NCBI GenBank assembly: GCA_018242585.1
Contig: JAFEBQ010000013.1
Location: 1-48,950, forward strand
Length of the DNA stretch: 48,950 nt
Direction: 5' to 3'
Source: Planctomycetota bacterium
GTDB taxonomy: Bacteria > Planctomycetota > Planctomycetia > Pirellulales > PNKZ01
In this document: piece by piece, positions 14,499 through 24,293 of the stretch
Numbering within the stretch: position 1 is the stretch's first letter
Layout of the letters: every line of letters starts with the position of its first letter
Position numbers and translations under genes: made by a program
Notes under the pieces: generated by a model
Databases searched by the model: none
The model's input: the letters and a program-made list of their open reading frames with translations, nothing else
Told to the model about the DNA's origin: nothing

Positions 14499-16874
14499 AT
14501 GAATATGGCATTCTCTTCGTTTCACGCCTGGGCCTTGGCCGCAGGTTTGTCGTGGCTGGTCGGGCTGTTCACCTTTGCCGTTCCGGCAACCCTGTCGGCG
14601 GCCGAAGCCAAAGCCAGCGCGCCGGCCGGCCCGGCTTCGTCGGCCGACCCGCTGGATTGGCCCATGTGGCGCGGGCCCGAGCAGAACGGCATCTCGCGCG
14701 AAACCGGTCTGACGACCGATTGGGATCTGGACGGCAAGAACATCCTGTGGCAAAGCCACGATCTGGCCACCCGCAGCACGCCGATCGTCATGCGTGGCAA
14801 GCTGTACGTCCTGACTCGCAGCGAGCCGGAAACGCCTCGCGAAGGGGAGCGCGTCGTCTGTGTCGACGCCGCTACCGGCAAGCAGCTTTGGGAAAACAAA
14901 TGGAACATCTATCTGAGCGACGTGCCGAAAGAGCGCGTGGCTTGGAGCAGCGTGGTCGGCGATCCGACAACCGGCCGCGTCTTTTCACAGGGCGTCAATG
15001 GCTTCATCCAATGCCTCGACGGCGAAACCGGCAAGACCATCTGGTCGCGGTCGTTGAACGAAGAGTTCGGCTTGCTCAGCACCTATGGCGGACGGACCAA
15101 TGTGCCGGTGGTGTTTGACAACCTGGTGATCTTCAACGCGGTGATGACCAATTGGGGCGATTTGGCGCTGCCAGCCCACCGCTTCCTGGCGTTCAATAAA
15201 GACACCGGCGAAACCGTCTGGTTCTCCAGCACCAAACCCCGGCCGGAAGATACCACCTACAGCACGCCGGTCCTGACGGCCTTCAACGGCCGGGCCGCGA
15301 TGGTCTTTGGCTCGGGGGACGGCAACGTCTGGGCCCTTCAGCCGCGAACCGGCAAGCCGCTGTGGAACTACAAGATTACCCTGCGTGGCATCAACATCAT
15401 GCCCTTGGTTGACGATGGCATCGTCTACATCGGGCAAAGTGAAGAAAACCCCGACGCCAACACCCAGGGCCAGATTCTGGCCATCCGCGGCGATTTCGCC
15501 AACGACGGCAGCGACATCACCGGGAAAGGCGCGCTGTGGTCCAAGAAAGAAATCATGATCGGCCGCAGCTCGATGCTCAAAGTCGACGACCGGCTGTACG
15601 GCGCCGACGACTCGGGCAACGTCTACACGTTCAACGCCAAGACGGGCGAGCAGATCGGCAAGCGCGTGAAGTTGGCCGGCTCGATGATGCGGGCCAGCTT
15701 GCTGTACGCCGACGGCAAAATCTTCGCCTCGACCGTCAATGTCTGGCATGTGCTCAAGCCATCGGCCAAGGGCGTCGAAATCGTCCGCAGCCTGACGCAG
15801 CGGTTCCCCATCAAATCCAATGGCGAAGCCGAGGAAGTGAATGGCTCGCCGATCGTTTCGCACGGCCGGCTGTACATTCCGACCAACGAGCGGATGATCT
15901 GCGTCGGCGCGGCCGCTGGCAAGAGCTCGTCGGCGCCGATGCGGCCCCAACCGACCGAAGCCGCGCTGACCGACCGGACACCGGCCCAGGCGTTGTTGAC
16001 GCCGGTCGAGTCGCTGATCGGGCCAAGCCAGCAAGTGAAGTATCAGGTGCAACTGTTCAATGCCGAGGGCCAGTCGCTCGGCGCCGCGCCGCAGGCCACG
16101 TACACCCTGGCCGGTCCCGGCAACATCGACGCCGAAGGACGCTACACCGCCGACAGCACCCCGCAACACAGCGGCGTGATCGTCACGGCCAAGGCTGGCG
16201 AGTTGACCGCCACGGCACGCACGCGCGTGATTCCGCCGTTGCCCTGGAAGTTTGAATTCTCGGGCAAGGACGTACCGGTCACCTGGATTGGCATGCGCTA
16301 CCGTCACCAGATTCGCGAACTCGAAGGCCGCCGCGTGATGGTCAAGATCACGACCATTCCCAAGGGGGCCAAGAGTTACGGCTGGTTCGGCCCCAGCGAC
16401 CTGCGCGACTACACCATCCAGGCCGACGTGCGCGGCGCGCTGAAGTTCGGCAAGCCAGGTGATGCGCCGACACCAGGCGACGCACCAGCGGCCGCGACCG
16501 GCGCGGCCAACAGTAACGCCGTCGGCAAGATGCCCGACATCGGGTTGATCAACCAGCGCTACACAATGGACCTGATGGGCATTCGCCAGCAGTTGCAGAT
16601 TCGCAGTTGGTCTTCGGAACTCGATCGATTCTCGAAAACCGTGCCCTTCGCGTGGCAGCCCAATACCTGGTACACGATCAAGTTCCGCGCCGAGCCTCAA
16701 GGCTCGAAAGCAATGCTCAAAGGCAAGGTCTGGCCGCGCGGCATGCCGGAACCCCAGGCCTGGAGCATCGAGGCGGTCGACGAGGCCGGCAACGAGCGCG
16801 GCAGCCCGGGCATGTATGGCAACGCGAATGACGCCGAAATCTACATCGACAATGTGAGCGTTTACCCGAACTAG
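14499..16874 (+). CDS. Secreted PQQ-like beta-propeller protein with C-terminal jelly-roll-like domain
   Basis: The protein has 791 residues from the ATG at 14499, which places a signal peptide at 1-35 (WALAAGLSWLVGLFTFAVPA). After DPLDWPMWRGPEQNGISRE, a propeller of PQQ/quinoprotein-type blades runs to ~480, with repeated DAATGKQLWE, DGETGKTIWSR, NKDTGETVWF and PRTGKPLWNY strands. A short Ig-like or linker region (~520-585) is followed by a C-terminal ~200-residue domain (WKFEFSGKDVPVTWIGMRYR to IYIDNVSVYPN) like concanavalin-type sugar-binding or DUF1080-like domains. There is no evidence of a dehydrogenase active site, so it is more likely a scaffold or binding protein than an alcohol dehydrogenase. 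It is followed after 60 bases by a second propeller. Confidence 0.85.
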   Translation: MNMAFSSFHAWALAAGLSWLVGLFTFAVPATLSAAEAKASAPAGPASSADPLDWPMWRGPEQNGISRETGLTTDWDLDGKNILWQSHDLATRSTPIVMRGKLYVLTRSEPETPREGERVVCVDAATGKQLWENKWNIYLSDVPKERVAWSSVVGDPTTGRVFSQGVNGFIQCLDGETGKTIWSRSLNEEFGLLSTYGGRTNVPVVFDNLVIFNAVMTNWGDLALPAHRFLAFNKDTGETVWFSSTKPRPEDTTYSTPVLTAFNGRAAMVFGSGDGNVWALQPRTGKPLWNYKITLRGINIMPLVDDGIVYIGQSEENPDANTQGQILAIRGDFANDGSDITGKGALWSKKEIMIGRSSMLKVDDRLYGADDSGNVYTFNAKTGEQIGKRVKLAGSMMRASLLYADGKIFASTVNVWHVLKPSAKGVEIVRSLTQRFPIKSNGEAEEVNGSPIVSHGRLYIPTNERMICVGAAAGKSSSAPMRPQPTEAALTDRTPAQALLTPVESLIGPSQQVKYQVQLFNAEGQSLGAAPQATYTLAGPGNIDAEGRYTADSTPQHSGVIVTAKAGELTATARTRVIPPLPWKFEFSGKDVPVTWIGMRYRHQIRELEGRRVMVKITTIPKGAKSYGWFGPSDLRDYTIQADVRGALKFGKPGDAPTPGDAPAAATGAANSNAVGKMPDIGLINQRYTMDLMGIRQQLQIRSWSSELDRFSKTVPFAWQPNTWYTIKFRAEPQGSKAMLKGKVWPRGMPEPQAWSIEAVDEAGNERGSPGMYGNANDAEIYIDNVSVYPN

Positions 16875-16934
16875 TCTGGCGGCGCCCGACGCGCTGAAAC
16901 CCCTATCACGTAACATCCCCCTCCTGCTCGGTTC

Positions 16935-18659
16935 ATGAATATGTCACGCAATCGTTGGTTGGTTTTGTCCCTGGTTGCCGCGTCGACGTTGGCGATTGGC
17001 TATTTCACCTGGGCTGGCAATGTTTCCTGGGCCGGTGAAAAGACTCCCGTCAAGCAAGTCGCGCTGAAGAGCGACGGCAAGGCCCTGTACGGCCCGCACG
17101 ACTGGCCGATGTGGGGTGGCACCGCCTTGCGCAACAACACGCCCGAAGCCAAGAACATTCCCACCGAGTTCACTCCTGGCGACATCGACGAGAAAACCAG
17201 CCACTGGACGCCCGGCTCGGGCGAGAACGTCGTCTGGGTCTCGAACCTGGGCTCGCAAAGCTACGGCAACCCGGTGGTCGCCAACGGCCAGGTCTATGTC
17301 GGCACCAACAACGGCTATGGCTACATCAAGCGCTATCCGGCCACAGTCGACTTGGGTTGTCTGATCGCGTTCTCGGAAAAGGACGGCAAGTTCCTCTGGC
17401 AACACTCGAGCGAGAAGCTGCCCACCGGGCGCGTGCATGACTGGCCGCTGCAGGGCATCTGCTCGACGCCGATGGTCGAGGGGGATCGCCTGTGGTTCGT
17501 CACTAGCCGCGGCGAGGTGATGTGCCTTGACACCGAAGGTTTCTACGACGACGAGAACGACGGCCCGTACAAGGATGAAAAGTACACCGACAAGACCGAG
17601 GCCGACGTGATCTGGGTCAGCGACATGATGCGCGACCTGGGCATTTCGCAGCACAACATGTGCAGTTGCTCGCCCGTGGCGCTGGGCGAATACCTGTTCA
17701 TCTGCACCGGCAACGGCGTCGATGAATCGCACGTCAACCTGCCCGCCCCCAAGGCGCCGAGCTTCATCTGCCTGGACAAAAACACGGGCAAGGTGCTGTG
17801 GACCGACGATTCGCCCGGTGACAACATCATGCACGGCCAATGGGCCAGCGCCTGCGTGGCCGAGTTGGGTGGCGTGCCCCAAGCGGTCTTCGCCGGTGGT
17901 GACGGCTGGCTGTACAGCTTTGAAGCCAATGGCGGCAAGGACGGCAAGCCGACGTTGCTGTGGAAGTTCGACGCCAACCCCAAGGAATCGAAGTACATCC
18001 TCGGCGGCCGCGGCACGCGCAACGAGCTGATTGGCACGCCGCTGGTCTACGAAGGCCACGTTTACATCGCGGTCGGCCAGGATCCCGAGCACGGCGAGGG
18101 AATTGGCCACCTCTGGTGCATCGACCCGACCAAGCGTGGCGACATCAGCGGCGAGTTGGCCTTCAAACTGCCCGACACCGAGCACCCCATCGCGCCACGC
18201 CGGCTGCAAGCCGTCGACAAGGCCGAAGGCGAAGTCAGCCGGCCGAACTCGAACTCGGGCGTGGTCTGGCACTACAGCGAACAAGATCAGAACGGCGACG
18301 GCAAGGTGGCGTTCGAGGAGACGATGCACCGCACCATCGCCACCGCCGTCATCAAGGATGGCCTGCTTTACATTCCCGACTTCAGCGGCCTGGTCCACTG
18401 TGTCGACGCCAAGACCGGCAAGGCCTACTGGACGCACGATCTGTTTGCCGCCACGTGGGGCTCGGCCCTGGTGGCCGACGACAAGGTTTTTGTCGGCGAC
18501 GAAGAAGGAAAGCTCACCGTGTTCAAGCACGGCAAGGAGCTAGAGATTCTGGCCGAAATCGACATGGGGAACGCCGTGTACAGCACCCCGGTCGTGGCCA
18601 ACAACATGTTGTTCGTGGCCAACAAGTCCCACGTCTTCGCCGTAAAGGCGCCGGAGTAA
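16935..18659 (+). CDS. Secreted PQQ-like beta-propeller protein
   Basis: The protein has 574 residues with an N-terminal hydrophobic anchor or signal (LVLSLVAASTLAIGYFTWA). The propeller fills the rest: GPHDWPMWGGTALRNNTPE, VVANGQVYVGTNNGYGYIKR, SEKDGKFLWQ, DKNTGKVLWTDDSPG, DAKTGKAYWTHDL, and a final strand VANKSHVFAVKAPE. Residues near 440-455 (DQNGDGKVAFEE) look like an EF-hand-type calcium loop within the propeller. It is probably co-transcribed with the preceding propeller gene. The likely location is the periplasm; the function is unknown, with a scaffold or sensor role possible. Confidence 0.85.
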   Translation: MNMSRNRWLVLSLVAASTLAIGYFTWAGNVSWAGEKTPVKQVALKSDGKALYGPHDWPMWGGTALRNNTPEAKNIPTEFTPGDIDEKTSHWTPGSGENVVWVSNLGSQSYGNPVVANGQVYVGTNNGYGYIKRYPATVDLGCLIAFSEKDGKFLWQHSSEKLPTGRVHDWPLQGICSTPMVEGDRLWFVTSRGEVMCLDTEGFYDDENDGPYKDEKYTDKTEADVIWVSDMMRDLGISQHNMCSCSPVALGEYLFICTGNGVDESHVNLPAPKAPSFICLDKNTGKVLWTDDSPGDNIMHGQWASACVAELGGVPQAVFAGGDGWLYSFEANGGKDGKPTLLWKFDANPKESKYILGGRGTRNELIGTPLVYEGHVYIAVGQDPEHGEGIGHLWCIDPTKRGDISGELAFKLPDTEHPIAPRRLQAVDKAEGEVSRPNSNSGVVWHYSEQDQNGDGKVAFEETMHRTIATAVIKDGLLYIPDFSGLVHCVDAKTGKAYWTHDLFAATWGSALVADDKVFVGDEEGKLTVFKHGKELEILAEIDMGNAVYSTPVVANNMLFVANKSHVFAVKAPE

Positions 18660-18713
18660 GATACCGCGTTACGCATTGGGAATCGCTCGTCTTGCGCACG
18701 AGCCGGACAAGTT

Positions 18714-18880
18714 ACCCCTCTCCCTCCCAGGGAGAGGGTGGCGAGCGCAGCGAGCCGGGTGAGGGTAGCGACGTTCACCGCCAGGAAACTCGGCGATCAG
18801 TACACGTTCACCGAGCCCACCACGATCAGGCCAAGCACGTCCTGACCCTCCCCCAGCCCCTCCCTGCCAGGGAGGGGTGT
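18714..18880. repeat. Two 'CCCTCTCCCTCCCAGGGAGA' palindromic elements
   Basis: Element 1 (18714-18770): CCTCTCCC/GGGAGAGG stem plus GGCGAGCGCAGCGAGCCGGG. Element 2 (18842-18880): CCCCTCCC-TGCCA-GGGAGGGG. They lie between the propeller gene and the PSD1 gene, both on +. The same family is at 24111-24247. This kind of element is very common in GC-rich bacterial genomes. Confidence 0.75.
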
Positions 18881-18907
18881 TGATCGAACACGCATCGCGA
18901 GCGTCAC

Positions 18908-21900
18908 ATGGACTGTCGCCGCAGCAACCATTCCCACCATACTAGCGCTGGCCGATTGCCACGCGCCGCGCCGCTCGCGGCAACTCTGGTCGTCTGTTTC
19001 GCGGCGGTAACATGCGCCGCCGAGGTCGCCGCGCCGGCGGTTCGCTTCGATCGGGACGTGCTGCCGATCATTTCCTCGCGCTGCTTCCAGTGTCACGGCC
19101 CCGACGAGTCGACTCGCGAAGCCGAACTGCGCCTCGATCAGCGCGACGACGCCACCCGCGAACGGGACGGCCAGTGGATCATCAAGCCGGGTAGCGCCGA
19201 CCAGAGCGCGCTCATCGCCCGCGTGACTTCGAAGGATCACGACGAGTTAATGCCGCCGGCCCACTCGGGTCCGCCCTTGTCGCCGGCCGAGGTCGATACC
19301 CTGCGCCGCTGGATCGCCGCCGGCGCGCCCTACACACAGCATTGGGCCTTCGTCGCGCCCCAGCGTCCGGCCGCGCCCGAGGTGACGAGCTCCGTCGGCC
19401 TGCACAACCCGATCGACAACTTCATCGTGGCCGAGTTGCGGCAGCACAAGTTGCAGCTTGCCCCGGCGGCCGACCGCTACACGTTGATTCGCCGGTTGTC
19501 GCTCGACCTGGTTGGTCTGCCGCCGACGCCCGAGGAAGTGGACGCCTTCGTGGCCGATCGGCGGCCCGACGCTTATGAACGGCTGGTCGATCGGCTGCTC
19601 GCCGCGCCGGCCTATGGCGAGCGTTGGGCGCGGATGTGGCTCGACCTGGCCCGCTACGCCGACTCGGCCGGCTATGGCTCGGACCCGCTGCGCTTGAACA
19701 TCTGGCCCTATCGCGACTGGTTGATCGGCGCCTTCAACAAGAATCAGCCCTACGACCGGTTCACGCTCGAACAACTGGCGGGCGATCTGTTGCCCGACGC
19801 GACCGAGGCCCAGCGCGTGGCCACGGCGTTTCATCGCAACACGATGACCAACACCGAGGGGGGCACCGACGACGAAGAATTCCGCGTCGCCGCCGTCAAA
19901 GACCGCATCGCCACCACGATGCAGGTCTGGATGGGGCTGACGATGGGTTGCGCCCAGTGCCACACGCACAAGTTCGACCCGATCACGCACAAGGAATACT
20001 ACCGGTTCTTCGCGATCTTCAATCAGACCGAAGATTTCGACCAGCCCGACGAGCGGCCGACGATGCCGCTCTATGCGCCCGAGCAGCAGAAGCAGCGACA
20101 GGCGCTCGAGGCGCAAATCGCCGCGCTTGAAAAATCGTTGAACGGCCCGCAACCGAAACTGGCCGCCGAGTTGACCGAGTGGGAAGACTGGCTCCGCGGC
20201 GGGCGCGACTGGTCGCCGTTGGCTTCAGCTTCGGCGCGGACGTACGGCGGCGCAACGCTGAAAGCGCAAGACGACGGCTCGTTCCGCGCCGAGGGAAAGA
20301 ACATCGAGGCCGACACCTACGCCGTCAGCGGCACCAGCGATCTGAAACAGGTAACCGCGCTGCGATTGGAAATGTTGCCCGATGATCCGTTGCCCAAGCA
20401 CGGTCCCGGCCGTGGCGAGGACGGCACGGTCGAGATCGACGCCCTCAGCTTGTACTTGGCCGACAAGACTGCCCGACCGGCGGCGCGCTATGTGCGCGTC
20501 GAGCTGCCCGGCGGGCCGCGGATTCTCTCGCTGGCCGAAGTGCAGGTCTTTAGCGACTGCCAGAACATCGCCCCCCGGGGCAAGGCGTCGCAGTCGAGCA
20601 CCTATCCCGGCGGCGAAGCGGCCCACGCCATCGACGGCAACACCTCGGGCGTCTATGCCGACAAGTCGACCACGCACACGAACAGTGAAGAGAACGCTTG
20701 GTGGGAAGTCGATCTGGGCCAGTCCGCGCCGGTCGAAGCGATCGTCCTCTGGAATCGCACCGATCGTGCGATGGGAACGCGCCTTTCCAAGTTCAAAGTC
20801 ATCGCGCTCGACGCCGAGCGCAAGCCCCTGGCCGAGCGGACCATTAACACGCCACCGGAGCCCGACGTGGTGGTCCCCCTGGCCGGGCGCGCGGTGAAGC
20901 TGGTCCGCCAGTCAACCAGCGACGGTCGCGGCGGCGAGGCCGCCAAGGCCACCGACGGCAAAGACAACACCTACTGGGGCGTCGCGGCCTCGAATGACAA
21001 GCCGGTGACGGCGATCTTCGAGCTGTCCAAGCCCGAGGTGAAAGCCGACGCGCCGCCACAGACCTGGACGCTGGTCATCGAGCATGCCCGTCGTGGCCAG
21101 CCGCGCAACCTGGGACGGTTCCGCTGGTCGCTGACGACGCGCAAGCTACCGATGGTGCTGCCGCCGCCGGCCGTGCGAGCGATCGTGGAAACCGCTGCTG
21201 ATAAGCGCACGCCAGCCCAGCAGCAACAGTTCGAAGCCTTCTTCCGCCCCAGCGCGCCGTCGCTCGTGGCCGAGTATCGCAAGTTGGAAGGGCTGCGGAC
21301 GCAATTGGCGGCCATCAAGCCGGCCGACGTGCCGATCATGCGCGAGCTGGCCGCCGACAAACATCGCAAGTCGTTCGTGCTGACCAAGGGGAACTTCCTC
21401 ACGCCCGGCGACGAAGTGCAGCCCGGCTATCCACAATCGTTTTCCGCGCCCCCGTCCGACGCGCCGCTGACTCGCTTGGGCGTGGCGCGGTGGCTGACCA
21501 GCCGCGACAATCCGCTGACCGCGCGCGTGGCGGTGAATCGCTTCTGGGCGCAACTCTTCGGCACCGGCATCGTCGAGACCGAGGAAGATTTCGGCACGCA
21601 GGGACAGATTCCCAGCCATCCCGAGTTGCTCGACTGGCTGGCGATCGAGTTCATGGAGCGAGGCTGGGACATGAAAGCCCTGTTGAAGTTGATGGTCACG
21701 TCGGCCACGTACCGGCAATCGTCGGCGATGGTCCCCGAGGGGCTGGCCCGCGACGCGCGCAACCGATTGCTGTGGCGTTATCCGCGCCGCCGGCTCGAAG
21801 CCGAAGCGGTCCGCGACCAGGCTTTGCTGTTCAGCGGGCTGTTGAGTCACAAGCTCGGCGGTCCCAGTGTTTATCCGCCTCAGCCCGAGGGTCTGTGGCG

Positions 21901-22411
21901 CGCGGCCTTCAACGGTCAACGCTCCTGGGCCACCAGCACCGGCGAAGATCGCTACCGGCGGGGGATGTACACCTTCTGGCGGCGGACGGTGCCTTACCCC
22001 AGCATGGTCACGTTCGACGCGCCGAGCCGCGAGAATTGCACGCTGCGCCGATTGCCGACCAATACACCGCTGCAGGCGCTGGTGACGCTGAACGACCCGG
22101 CCTATGTCGAAATGGCCCAGGCGCTCGGTCGTCGGCTGATGAACGAAGCCGCCGGCGCAACCGAGGCGCGTGTCAAATGGGGCTTGCGGCTGGTCCTGTC
22201 GCGACCGGCCGAGGCCAAGCAGGCGGCAGCCCTCGTGGCGCTTTACGAATCGTCGCTGGCCCACTACCAGAGCCAGCCCGAGGAAGCCCGCAAGATGGCG
22301 ACCGACCCGCTGGGCAAGCTGCCCGAAGGGGCCGACGTGGCTGCAGCGGCGGCCTGGACGGTGGTGGCGAACGTGCTGTTGAACCTGGACGGCGTGTTGA
22401 CCAAAGGCTAA
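18908..22411 (+). CDS. PSD1 / DUF1549 / DUF1553 protein with cytochrome-like and discoidin domains
   Basis: The protein has 1167 residues with a probable signal peptide (~1-38). Residues ~45-140 are the planctomycete cytochrome-C-like domain ([25 protein letters not shown]). DUF1549 (PSCyt2) spans ~165-370 with a second CxxCH ([11 protein letters not shown], ~350). Residues ~553-700 resemble an F5/8-type discoidin domain ([30 protein letters not shown]), and DUF1553 (PSD1) covers ~850-1130. These proteins are abundant in planctomycetes and usually paired with a DUF1501 protein, as here 129 bases downstream. The discoidin domain suggests carbohydrate or surface binding. The biochemical role is not established. 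Confidence 0.9.
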   Translation: MDCRRSNHSHHTSAGRLPRAAPLAATLVVCFAAVTCAAEVAAPAVRFDRDVLPIISSRCFQCHGPDESTREAELRLDQRDDATRERDGQWIIKPGSADQSALIARVTSKDHDELMPPAHSGPPLSPAEVDTLRRWIAAGAPYTQHWAFVAPQRPAAPEVTSSVGLHNPIDNFIVAELRQHKLQLAPAADRYTLIRRLSLDLVGLPPTPEEVDAFVADRRPDAYERLVDRLLAAPAYGERWARMWLDLARYADSAGYGSDPLRLNIWPYRDWLIGAFNKNQPYDRFTLEQLAGDLLPDATEAQRVATAFHRNTMTNTEGGTDDEEFRVAAVKDRIATTMQVWMGLTMGCAQCHTHKFDPITHKEYYRFFAIFNQTEDFDQPDERPTMPLYAPEQQKQRQALEAQIAALEKSLNGPQPKLAAELTEWEDWLRGGRDWSPLASASARTYGGATLKAQDDGSFRAEGKNIEADTYAVSGTSDLKQVTALRLEMLPDDPLPKHGPGRGEDGTVEIDALSLYLADKTARPAARYVRVELPGGPRILSLAEVQVFSDCQNIAPRGKASQSSTYPGGEAAHAIDGNTSGVYADKSTTHTNSEENAWWEVDLGQSAPVEAIVLWNRTDRAMGTRLSKFKVIALDAERKPLAERTINTPPEPDVVVPLAGRAVKLVRQSTSDGRGGEAAKATDGKDNTYWGVAASNDKPVTAIFELSKPEVKADAPPQTWTLVIEHARRGQPRNLGRFRWSLTTRKLPMVLPPPAVRAIVETAADKRTPAQQQQFEAFFRPSAPSLVAEYRKLEGLRTQLAAIKPADVPIMRELAADKHRKSFVLTKGNFLTPGDEVQPGYPQSFSAPPSDAPLTRLGVARWLTSRDNPLTARVAVNRFWAQLFGTGIVETEEDFGTQGQIPSHPELLDWLAIEFMERGWDMKALLKLMVTSATYRQSSAMVPEGLARDARNRLLWRYPRRRLEAEAVRDQALLFSGLLSHKLGGPSVYPPQPEGLWRAAFNGQRSWATSTGEDRYRRGMYTFWRRTVPYPSMVTFDAPSRENCTLRRLPTNTPLQALVTLNDPAYVEMAQALGRRLMNEAAGATEARVKWGLRLVLSRPAEAKQAAALVALYESSLAHYQSQPEEARKMATDPLGKLPEGADVAAAAAWTVVANVLLNLDGVLTKG

Positions 22412-22540
22412 CGCACTTATCTTTGCGCGATAACAACTACCAAGCCGGCGGCTATGCCGCCGATGAACGGCGACGAAGTCGCCGGCTTGGGAATAAATTT
22501 AACAGGGAGCTATGGACGCACTGCCCAAAGGAACATTGCC

Positions 22541-24049
22541 ATGAAACTGCCGCCGCATCTCCGCTTGGCGCAAAATGTCACGCGTCGCACATTCCTCGGT
22601 GGGGCCGGGCTCGGCCTGGGCGCAATGGCGATGGCCGAGTTGACCGGCGCGCCGCCGTTGTTCGCGGCTGAGAATGCCGCCGGCGCGACGAGCGCACCCG
22701 GCGCTTCGGCCAAACAAGCGGCGGTCGACAACCCCCTGGCCGTGCGAACGCCGCCCTTGCCGGCCAAGGCCAAGTCGGTGATCTATCTGCACATGTCGGG
22801 CGCGCCGCCGGTGCTGGACCTGTTCGATTACAAGCCCAAGCTGATCGAACTGAACGGCCAGCCCTGCCCCGAGTCAATCTATCGGGGCGAGCGGTTCGCG
22901 TTCATCAAAGGCGTGCCCAAGATGCTCGGCACGCCCCACGAGTTCAAGCAATACGGCCAGAGCCGCGCCTGGGTCAGCGAGTTGCTGCCGCGATTCACCG
23001 AGATCGTCGACGACGTCTGCCTGGTCCGCTCGATGGTCACCGACCAGTTCAACCACGCCCCGGCCGAGTTGTTCATCTACACTGGTTCGCCGCGCGCGGG
23101 CAATGCGGCGCTCGGCTCGTGGCTGACCTATGGGCTGGGGACCGTGAACCAGGACTTGCCGGGTTTTGTGGTGCTGCTGTCCGGCGGCACCGACCCGACC
23201 GGCGGTAAAAGCCTGTGGAGCAGCGGCTTCTTGCCTAGCGTCTATCAAGGGGTGCAGTGCCGCAGCTCGGGGGAGCCGATCTTGTTCTCGGCCAACCCGC
23301 CGGGCATGGACCGCGGCACGCGGCGCGCCAGCCTGGACGCGCTCCGTGCGCTCAATCAATTGGAACTGGCCGAAGATCGCGACCCGGAAACGGCCACGCG
23401 GATCGCCCAGTACGAGCTGGCCTATCGCATGCAGATGGCCGTGCCCGACGCGTTTGACATCGCGCAAGAGCCCGAGAATGTCCGCAAGGCCTACGGCGCC
23501 GAGCCGGGGGCCGCGTCGTTTGCCAACAATTGCCTGCTGGCCCGCCGGCTGGTCGAAAAGGGAGTGCGGTACGTGCAACTGTACGACTGGGGCTGGGACA
23601 TGCACGGTACCAGTTCCGACACCGACCTGGTGACCGGCTTGCCGCGCAAGTGCAAGGACGTCGACCAGGCCTGCGCGGCGTTGATCCAAGACTTGAAGCA
23701 GCGCGGACTGTTGGATTCGACGCTGGTCGTGTGGGGGGGCGAGTTCGGCCGCACGCCGTTGAACGAAGAACGGAACGGCAGCAAGTTCCTGGGGCGCGAC
23801 CACCATCCGCATTGCTTCACGGTCTGGATGGCCGGCGGCGGCGTGAAGCGCGGCTATGCCCACGGCCAGACCGACGAGCTGGGCTACCGGGTGGCCGAGG
23901 GAGCCGTCAGCGTCCGCGACCTGCAGGCAACGATCCTGCACTTGATGGGCTTTGACCCGTACCGGTTGTCGTACCGGTTCCAGGGATTGAACCAGCGCCT
24001 GATTGGCCCGAGCGATGAAGGGAAAGTCCGCCGCGAGTTATTGGCGTAG
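22541..24049 (+). CDS. DUF1501 protein with Tat signal (partner of the PSD1 protein)
   Basis: The protein has 502 residues from the ATG at 22541 with AAAGGAACA upstream; an upstream frame from 22454 lacks a site. The Tat signal is VTRRTFLGGAGLGLGAMAMA. The body matches DUF1501, an alkaline-phosphatase-superfamily-like domain: KSVIYLHMSGAPPVLDLFDY, FVVLLSGGTDPTGG, GVRYVQLYDWGWDMHG, STLVVWGGEFGRTP, and GRDHHPHCFTVWMAGGG near the C-terminus. It is co-oriented with, and 129 bases after, the DUF1549/1553 gene. Such pairs are typical of planctomycetes. Tat export suggests folding or metal loading in the cytoplasm. The substrate is unknown. Confidence 0.92.
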   Translation: MKLPPHLRLAQNVTRRTFLGGAGLGLGAMAMAELTGAPPLFAAENAAGATSAPGASAKQAAVDNPLAVRTPPLPAKAKSVIYLHMSGAPPVLDLFDYKPKLIELNGQPCPESIYRGERFAFIKGVPKMLGTPHEFKQYGQSRAWVSELLPRFTEIVDDVCLVRSMVTDQFNHAPAELFIYTGSPRAGNAALGSWLTYGLGTVNQDLPGFVVLLSGGTDPTGGKSLWSSGFLPSVYQGVQCRSSGEPILFSANPPGMDRGTRRASLDALRALNQLELAEDRDPETATRIAQYELAYRMQMAVPDAFDIAQEPENVRKAYGAEPGAASFANNCLLARRLVEKGVRYVQLYDWGWDMHGTSSDTDLVTGLPRKCKDVDQACAALIQDLKQRGLLDSTLVVWGGEFGRTPLNEERNGSKFLGRDHHPHCFTVWMAGGGVKRGYAHGQTDELGYRVAEGAVSVRDLQATILHLMGFDPYRLSYRFQGLNQRLIGPSDEGKVRRELLA

Positions 24050-24110
24050 TCGTTCGCTGTTCGATCACGACTTCACCAGCGCGCGAGATATTGCACCGCG
24101 CGGCATCCAG

Positions 24111-24247
24111 CAACCCTTCTCCCCCGGGGAGAAGGTGGCCGAAGGCCGGATGAGGGTCACCGTCGCCGAGTGGAATGCGTGGCGTCGGGCCACGTGGACC
24201 CTCACCCGTCGGCTATCGCCGCCACCCTCTCCCCGGGGGAGAGGGGT
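24111..24247. repeat. Inverted pair of 'CTTCTCCCCCGGGGAGAAGG' elements between convergent genes
   Basis: Left: CCTTCTCCCCCGGGGAGAAG then GTGGCCGAAGGCC (24111-24156). Right: CCCTCACCCG...CACCCTCTCCCCGGGGGAGA (24199-24247). The two sit head-to-head between the ends of the DUF1501 (+) and CcsBA (-) genes, where they could serve as a two-way terminator. Confidence 0.8.
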
Positions 24248-24293
24248 TTAGATCAAGTCGCGCGAGCCTGTGGCGCATTAAACCAGTTGCGCC

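Noticed and set aside
14985..16916. 643-residue open frame on the minus strand
   Set aside because: Lies wholly opposite the PQQ-propeller gene; Ala/Val/Arg/His/Gly-biased as expected of a GC-rich antisense frame, with no domain or signal.
16944..18530. 528-residue open frame on the minus strand
   Set aside because: Antisense of the second propeller gene; no recognisable motif and no ribosome site.
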